Source: Chitinophagales bacterium (GTDB lineage Bacteria > Bacteroidota > Bacteroidia > Chitinophagales > Saprospiraceae). From it: a stretch of 52,056 nt of DNA. Below the pieces are notes generated by a model. It was not told the DNA's origin and searched no databases. It was given only the letters and a program-made list of their open reading frames with translations. Every line of letters begins with the position of its first letter. Position 1 is the stretch's first letter. Where the stretch lies: the NCBI GenBank assembly GCA_013298955.1, contig JAAFJT010000027.1, positions 1 through 52,056 on the forward strand. Direction: 5' to 3'. Made by a program: the position numbers and the translations under genes. Below are positions 48,589-52,056 of the stretch, piece after piece.

Positions 48589-48815
48589 TTGTAAATTCAA
48601 ATAAATTTTGATTAAATTTGTATTCAGAACTGACTTTAGCTCGCGCTTCTAATCAAACAAATACACAACAGATTGCCATACAAGGTAGAAAGTTAAAACG
48701 GCTTTTCGGAGAACGGGAACGTTGCATCAAGCAAACATTCCCGTTGCCGAAAAAATTGAAACTTGAAAATCATTTACGCCTACATCGTAGTCGGGAAAAT
48801 CATTTCCCGACTACC
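48589..48815 (+). ncRNA. Candidate noncoding transcript with consensus promoter
   Basis: TTG (48589-48591), a 21-nt spacer and TAAATTTG (48613-48620) form a good promoter, but no credible gene follows on this strand. Downstream lies GAACGGGAA (about 48712) paired with TTCCCGTT (about 48739), flanked by CGG/CCG. The family D hairpin at 48787-48814 could end the transcript. The plus-strand frame starting with TTG at 48618 (67 aa) has no family character. It ends facing the 41-aa membrane protein gene, so an RNA that runs further would be antisense to it. Confidence 0.3.
48787..48814. terminator. Family D hairpin
   Basis: GTAGTCGGGAAA pairs perfectly with TTTCCCGACTAC around ATCA. It lies 3 bp beyond the stop of the 41-aa gene on the minus strand. 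Confidence 0.7.
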
Positions 48816-48817
48816 AT

Positions 48818-48943
48818 TTAATGACCTTCGCCGATTTCAGGCATTTCGCTTACATTTAGAACATAGTAAACGCCCGCCAAGAAAAGAAGTGCCACTGCAA
48901 CCCAAATTAGGTTTTTGAAATTGAATTTTGAACCTTCACTCAT
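48818..48943 (-). CDS. 41-aa single-span membrane protein
   Basis: The frame from the ATG at 48941-48943 reads MSEGSKFNFKNLIWVAVALL and continues FLAGVYYVLNVSEMPEIGEG before its final His. It has one clear membrane helix (about 12-29), a basic N-side and an acidic C-tail. The gene has a TATATTTG box about 60 nt upstream on the minus strand and a family D hairpin right after the stop. These features make it a plausible real small gene. I do not recognise the family; small membrane subunits or regulators are possibilities only. Confidence 0.6.
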   Translation of the reverse strand: MSEGSKFNFKNLIWVAVALLFLAGVYYVLNVSEMPEIGEGH

Positions 48944-49007
48944 ATTGATTTTTTTAATGTTAATGATGAATAGAAACGTTACCGCCATTTGACCACAAAT
49001 ATATACA

Positions 49008-49035
49008 CAAATAGATACTTATATGTATTTGTGAG
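49008..49035. promoter_or_regulatory. Inverted repeat upstream of the 41-aa gene
   Basis: CACAAATA (from about 49007) and TATTTGTG (to about 49034) are separated by GATACTTATATG-type sequence. ATAGATACTTATAT inside it is also found near 40305, before the porin-like gene. It could be a shared operator. Confidence 0.3.
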
Positions 49036-49048
49036 GTAAAAAAATAAA

Positions 49049-49086
49049 AAAAAGGCATCTATTTTCCAAATAGATGCCTTTTTTGA
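49049..49086. terminator. Bidirectional terminator after the thioredoxin gene
   Basis: AAAAGGCATCTATTT and AAATAGATGCCTTTT pair perfectly around TCC, with A- and T-runs on both sides. Confidence 0.8.
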
Positions 49087-49159
49087 TATTTTTAATGACG
49101 GCGATTTTTTAAATTTATTTTTATAATCTATTGATAAACAAATGGTTATAAAAATAAAA

Positions 49160-49693
49160 CTACTTGAAAGAGAGTGGCGTATAATTTTTTTCGTATTTTG
49201 CCCAAGGCGTACTTTTATGATGATTTTCGCCAAAATAGGTCATAATCATCTCAAATTGAGCAGCCTTGCGATAGCCTCCGATACCTTGAATCAAATTAAA
49301 ATTTTCATCCAAGAAAACAAGGGTCGGATACACCATTTGGCTTTTCAACCAAAAAGCAGCTAACTCATTATACCCGCCTTTCGGGTCGGCAACAAACTTG
49401 TAGGTATTGCCATTGAACGCAATATTGGATTTATTTTCCGCATTCAACAACACAGGATAATAATTTTCATTCAAATATTTAGCAATATTGGGGTCTGCAA
49501 ACGTACTTTTATCCATTTCCTTGCACCAACCGCACCAATTCGTATAGACTTTGATAAAAATCTTACGCGGCGATTTGCGCGCCAAAACCTCCGCTTCTTC
49601 AATGGAGTACCATTTTACTTGGGCTTGCGCAACCGTTGTAGCAACAGTCGTCAACAAAAACATCAATGCTATTATTTTAGTCAATCGGGTCAT
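49160..49693 (-). CDS. Periplasmic thioredoxin-fold protein
   Basis: This 177-aa protein has a signal peptide (MTRLTKIIALMFLLTTVATT, cleaved near VAQAQ) and a thioredoxin domain. The active site is TNWCGWCKEM with Cys54 and Cys57, and a cis-Pro segment lies at MVYPTLVFLD. It resembles the short DUF255/thioredoxin_7-like proteins that reduce or protect thiols in exported proteins. WSIEEA-type opening (KWYSIEEAEVLARKSPRKIF) is common in Bacteroidota members. It is a single gene, with a terminator downstream; no promoter was identified with confidence. Confidence 0.9.
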   Translation of the reverse strand: MTRLTKIIALMFLLTTVATTVAQAQVKWYSIEEAEVLARKSPRKIFIKVYTNWCGWCKEMDKSTFADPNIAKYLNENYYPVLLNAENKSNIAFNGNTYKFVADPKGGYNELAAFWLKSQMVYPTLVFLDENFNLIQGIGGYRKAAQFEMIMTYFGENHHKSTPWAKYEKNYTPLSFK

Positions 49694-49776
49694 TATTTTA
49701 CAATTTTTTTGTATCTGAAAATAAGGTTTTATAACGATTTTAAATAGAATTTCAATCCAAAAATCAATGTATTATC

Positions 49777-49808
49777 AGTTACTTTGTAATTTATTCAGCA
49801 AAGTAACT
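49777..49808. terminator. Short hairpin between ribD and the thioredoxin gene
   Basis: AGTTACTTTG (49777-49786) pairs exactly with CAAAGTAACT (49799-49808). On the minus strand it follows ribD by about 105 bp. Confidence 0.45.
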
Positions 49809-49912
49809 CTTTTCAGACGCGATTTGCAACATCGGATACGCCTCTTTGGTTGTTTTTAACGGAAGTTTAACCATTGATTTCCTTTTTGACGCATTTTTAA
49901 CGAAAGTTTTAG

Positions 49913-50965
49913 TTATCTTTGATTTTGGTGCAAATATAATTGATTATCAAGGATTTGCAAGATTTGGGGTGGATTATTTACAATCATTTTGGGCGCGACA
50001 ACCCCTGATTGCAACCATTTATTCGTTTTAAAGACCCGCGCTTCATCCCATAGGTTGTGTTGAATAAAAAAATTCAAAACCGTTGCACCACCTTCTACCA
50101 ATAAAATCCCAATTTTTTCTTGAAATAAATCTTTTAATAATTCATCAGGATGATGAGAACTTAACGTTTTAAAAAAAGTTTGATGAAAGCCTTCTTGACG
50201 TTTCGGATTCGGTTGTACATGACTGTAAATCAATGTTTTAACCGAATCATCCAATATTTTCAATCCTTGATTTAAACACGCCCCTACCCTACCCTGACCA
50301 TCCAAAACAATGCGCACAGGGGATTTTCCATGCCAAAGGCGGTTGTCCAATCCCGGATTATCTATCAAAACGGTATTCGCGCCGACCAAAATCCCATCCA
50401 CCTCATTGCGCCAACGGTGCGATAATCGTTTTGTAAAAGCATTACTCAACCAAATTTGTTTATCGGGCGCACCCATGAAACCATCAGCACTTTCCGCCCA
50501 TTTCAAAATAATATACGGTTTTTGCAAAATAATATTTTTTACAAAAGGGCGTGTGACCCAAGTAGCGTCCTCTGTTAAAATATTTTCAAGGACTTCAACC
50601 CCATGATTGCGCAATTTCTGAATACTTTGTCCTGCCACTTTATCATGTGGGTCTGTTTGCGCAATGACCACTTTTGGAATCCTTTCACGCAAAATTAAAT
50701 CCACACAAGGCGGCGTTTTGCCAAAATGATGACACGGCTCCAGCGACACATAAATCGTCGATTGTGCAATCAACGATTTATGTTCAGGTAACACATTGGC
50801 AATCGCATTCACCTCCGCATGTGCGCCCCCATATTGTCGATGCCAACCTTCTCCAATAATCCTATCTTGATAAACCAAGACCGCGCCCACCGACGGATTC
50901 GGCGATGTGTGACCATTCCCCAATCGCGCTAAATCAAAACATCGTTGCATAAATGCAGGATTCAT
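49913..50965 (-). CDS. ribD: Bifunctional riboflavin deaminase/reductase
   Basis: This 350-aa enzyme carries out two steps of riboflavin synthesis. The N-terminal deaminase (1 to about 140) has the zinc site His49-Ala-Glu51 in GAHAEVNAI and Cys78/Cys87 in SLEPCHHFGKTPPC. The C-terminal reductase (about 150-350) has LKWAESADGFMG, NEVDGILVGANTVLIDNP, and ILLVEGGATVLNFFI for NADPH and substrate binding. Length and order are those of standard RibD. No other rib gene is nearby in the window. Start MNPAFMQRCFDLA is the usual one. Confidence 0.95.
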   Translation of the reverse strand: MNPAFMQRCFDLARLGNGHTSPNPSVGAVLVYQDRIIGEGWHRQYGGAHAEVNAIANVLPEHKSLIAQSTIYVSLEPCHHFGKTPPCVDLILRERIPKVVIAQTDPHDKVAGQSIQKLRNHGVEVLENILTEDATWVTRPFVKNIILQKPYIILKWAESADGFMGAPDKQIWLSNAFTKRLSHRWRNEVDGILVGANTVLIDNPGLDNRLWHGKSPVRIVLDGQGRVGACLNQGLKILDDSVKTLIYSHVQPNPKRQEGFHQTFFKTLSSHHPDELLKDLFQEKIGILLVEGGATVLNFFIQHNLWDEARVFKTNKWLQSGVVAPKMIVNNPPQILQILDNQLYLHQNQR

Positions 50966-51286
50966 ATCAATTAAAAATTTAATTTATAAAAAAAAATTCA
51001 TGTAATATCATTGTTATATTTTCAAAAACAAGCATCATATGATGTAAAGGAATAACTTTATATTGTCTAACAAAATAATTGCGAAAAATGTTAAAAAATA
51101 CGTAATTGAATTGTTATATGGTGTATTTATGTTGTTTTTTAAAAGAAATTAAAAGAAACGCAACTTTTTTGCAAAAAAAAGATTCATGTACATACATGAT
51201 TTTTAAAAAACCTGCTAAATTAGCCACGTTTTCAAACAGTACGCTGTTTTGTTGACATTTTTTTTAAACCAAACCCTGTCGAGATC
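50966..51286. other. AT-rich divergent intergenic region
   Basis: This 321-bp stretch separates ribD (minus) from the AP2-domain gene (plus). It is very AT-rich and contains many A- and T-runs. I saw no TAnnTTTG box of good quality, no repeat family member and no open frame worth reporting. Promoters for both flanking genes are expected here. Confidence 0.5.
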
Positions 51287-51814
51287 GTGTTAATCAAAAT
51301 TAATTTAAAAAACAGTGACGAGTTGGTACTCGTCGATGACACCGTTTATGAGTACCTATTGAGTGACCCGTATTTAGCCAAAATACGATTTGTAGAAAAT
51401 CTTCGGAAACATTCGAGTGGTTGTGCCGTCTTTCAAAAAACGTGGAAAACAGCGGATAACTCTTATAAGACCGAGACCATTTACTTGCACAAATTAGTCG
51501 CTGAGAAATTTCTTGCACACCAACGAAACGATGAAAAAAATTTAGTCGGCGCGAAAAATGGTGAAAAATTAGATTGCCAATTGGACAATTTAGTTTGGCG
51601 GAGTCGGGCAGCCGCCAGTCGCCAGCGTCGTACCAGCAGTCGAATTGGCTACACGGGCGTTTACCAAGAAAACAACCGTTATCGTGCCGTCATTTCCATC
51701 GATAAAAAATCGGTGCATTTGGGGATGTACGATACTGCCGAAGAAGCTGCACAAGCCTACAATGCTAAAAGTCGAGAATTGTATGGAGAAGAAGGGAAAC
51801 AAAATAAAATTTAA
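51287..51814 (+). CDS. AP2-domain protein with HNH-like N-terminal remnant
   Basis: This frame of 175 aa begins with GTG at 51287; there is no ATG before residue 147, so the start is GTG or another non-ATG codon. Residues 119-172 form an AP2/ERF-type DNA-binding domain: RIGYTGVYQENNRYRAVISI, then KSVHLGMYDTAEEAAQAYN. The preceding part (about 1-105) follows the layout of HNH-AP2 proteins (VLVDDTVYEYL ... YLHKLVAEKFL ... GEKLDCQLDNLVW). The catalytic histidines of an active HNH nuclease are not evident: DHINGNKLDNR-type sequence is replaced by GAKNGEKLDCQ. It could be a former mobile or homing nuclease now acting as a DNA-binding protein. Function uncertain. Confidence 0.75.
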   Translation: MLIKINLKNSDELVLVDDTVYEYLLSDPYLAKIRFVENLRKHSSGCAVFQKTWKTADNSYKTETIYLHKLVAEKFLAHQRNDEKNLVGAKNGEKLDCQLDNLVWRSRAAASRQRRTSSRIGYTGVYQENNRYRAVISIDKKSVHLGMYDTAEEAAQAYNAKSRELYGEEGKQNKI

Positions 51815-51982
51815 CGGATAAAAAAATGATTATTTTATCCTTGAATTTTCACCCCCTTTTTGGAACTTTAGCTATTTAAAACGCCGATTTTTAAGCTCTG
51901 TATGGATGGTTCAAAACAGTTTGTTATTAGCATAACCAATTGATTTTAAACTACTTGTAAAACAAAGATCTATCATAAATGA

Positions 51983-52043
51983 TACCTTTGCAAAAGATTC
52001 GTTGGCAAAACAAAAGCTGGATTGGGTAACAATCCAGCTTTTT
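51983..52043 (+). promoter_or_regulatory. Promoter box followed at once by a terminator-like hairpin
   Basis: TACCTTTGCA (51983-51992) is a strong -7 box. Only about 20 nt downstream, AAAAGCTGGATTG (52012) pairs with CAATCCAGCTTTT (52043) and is followed by TGTTTT. This could be the terminator of the AP2 gene (about 200 bp away) or an attenuating leader for a gene beyond the window. TTG at 51955 gives a 25-nt spacer, which is too long. Confidence 0.4.
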
Positions 52044-52056
52044 GTTTTATATTTTT

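Noticed and set aside
48618-48821. Plus-strand 67-aa frame
   Set aside because: It starts with TTG, has no recognisable domain, and ends in the family D hairpin. The region looks non-coding on this strand.

Overview
The window reads as a chromosomal segment of a Bacteroidota bacterium, most like a Saprospiria/Cytophagia-type environmental organism. This is an inference from several signs. Secreted proteins end in type IX secretion (T9SS) sorting domains. There is a TonB receptor with a carboxypeptidase-regulatory-like N-terminal domain, two GEVED modules and a DAHP synthase-chorismate mutase fusion. Many promoters fit the Bacteroidota consensus TTTG-(19-21 nt)-TAnnTTTG. The DNA is AT-rich. 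I saw no rRNA, tRNA, CRISPR array or intact insertion sequence.

Layout. 1-8100: partial formyltransferase, chromate transporter, YraN-like nuclease-fold protein, sugar-phosphate isomerase, asparaginyl-tRNA synthetase, phosphohexomutase, CAT-like acyltransferase and HAD hydrolase. 8100-18700: decayed ORF remnant, TonB receptor, two T9SS cargo proteins (one a large esterase with GEVED modules), an Asp-box propeller, a SulP transporter, and a gene-free 790 bp region with two perfect palindromes. 18880-27780: a catabolic gene cluster with extradiol dioxygenase, alpha/beta hydrolase, HisD-like dehydrogenase, SDR, FAH-family enzyme, ABM protein, cyclase-family hydrolase and FAD monooxygenase, followed by an AraC regulator. 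It looks like a ring-cleavage pathway for an unidentified aromatic. 27990-34520: a T9SS adhesin-like protein, then the phenylalanine/tyrosine operon (prephenate dehydratase, aminotransferase, prephenate dehydrogenase, DAHP synthase-chorismate mutase). This operon is preceded by a Phe/Tyr-rich leader peptide and a terminator, i.e. a classical attenuator. 34670-39900: LolC/E-like permease, CBS protein, a protease fusing a Clp-type AAA+ module to an FtsH-type M41 peptidase, and a TPR-like membrane protein. 40390-52056: porin-like protein, acidic/basic repeat protein, SulP-carbonic anhydrase fusion, a DUF3592-like gene broken by a duplication, FKBP lipoprotein, GT-C glycosyltransferase, a 41-aa membrane protein, thioredoxin, RibD and an AP2-domain protein.

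A second layer overlies the genes. Intergenic regions are full of long, nearly perfect inverted repeats. At least four are dispersed families: (A) GGAACGCGGATGACGCGGAT..., (B) AACGTTTGGAGGGTTT..., (C) AAACACATAGTTCACATAGG..., (D) GTAGTCGGGAAAT. Most lie just after genes and could act as terminators. Three tandem duplications (149, 127 and 127 bp) contain or adjoin such hairpins. Two of them copied the start codon of the next gene, leaving truncated decoy starts, and one frameshifted a gene.

The strongest points for follow-up are the phe/tyr attenuator (29933-30145), the Clp-AAA/M41 protease (36692-38617), the twin ATCGAT-centred palindromes (15447-15637), the hairpin-associated duplications, and the uncharacterised ring-cleavage cluster. 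All identifications come from reading the sequence, with no database search.
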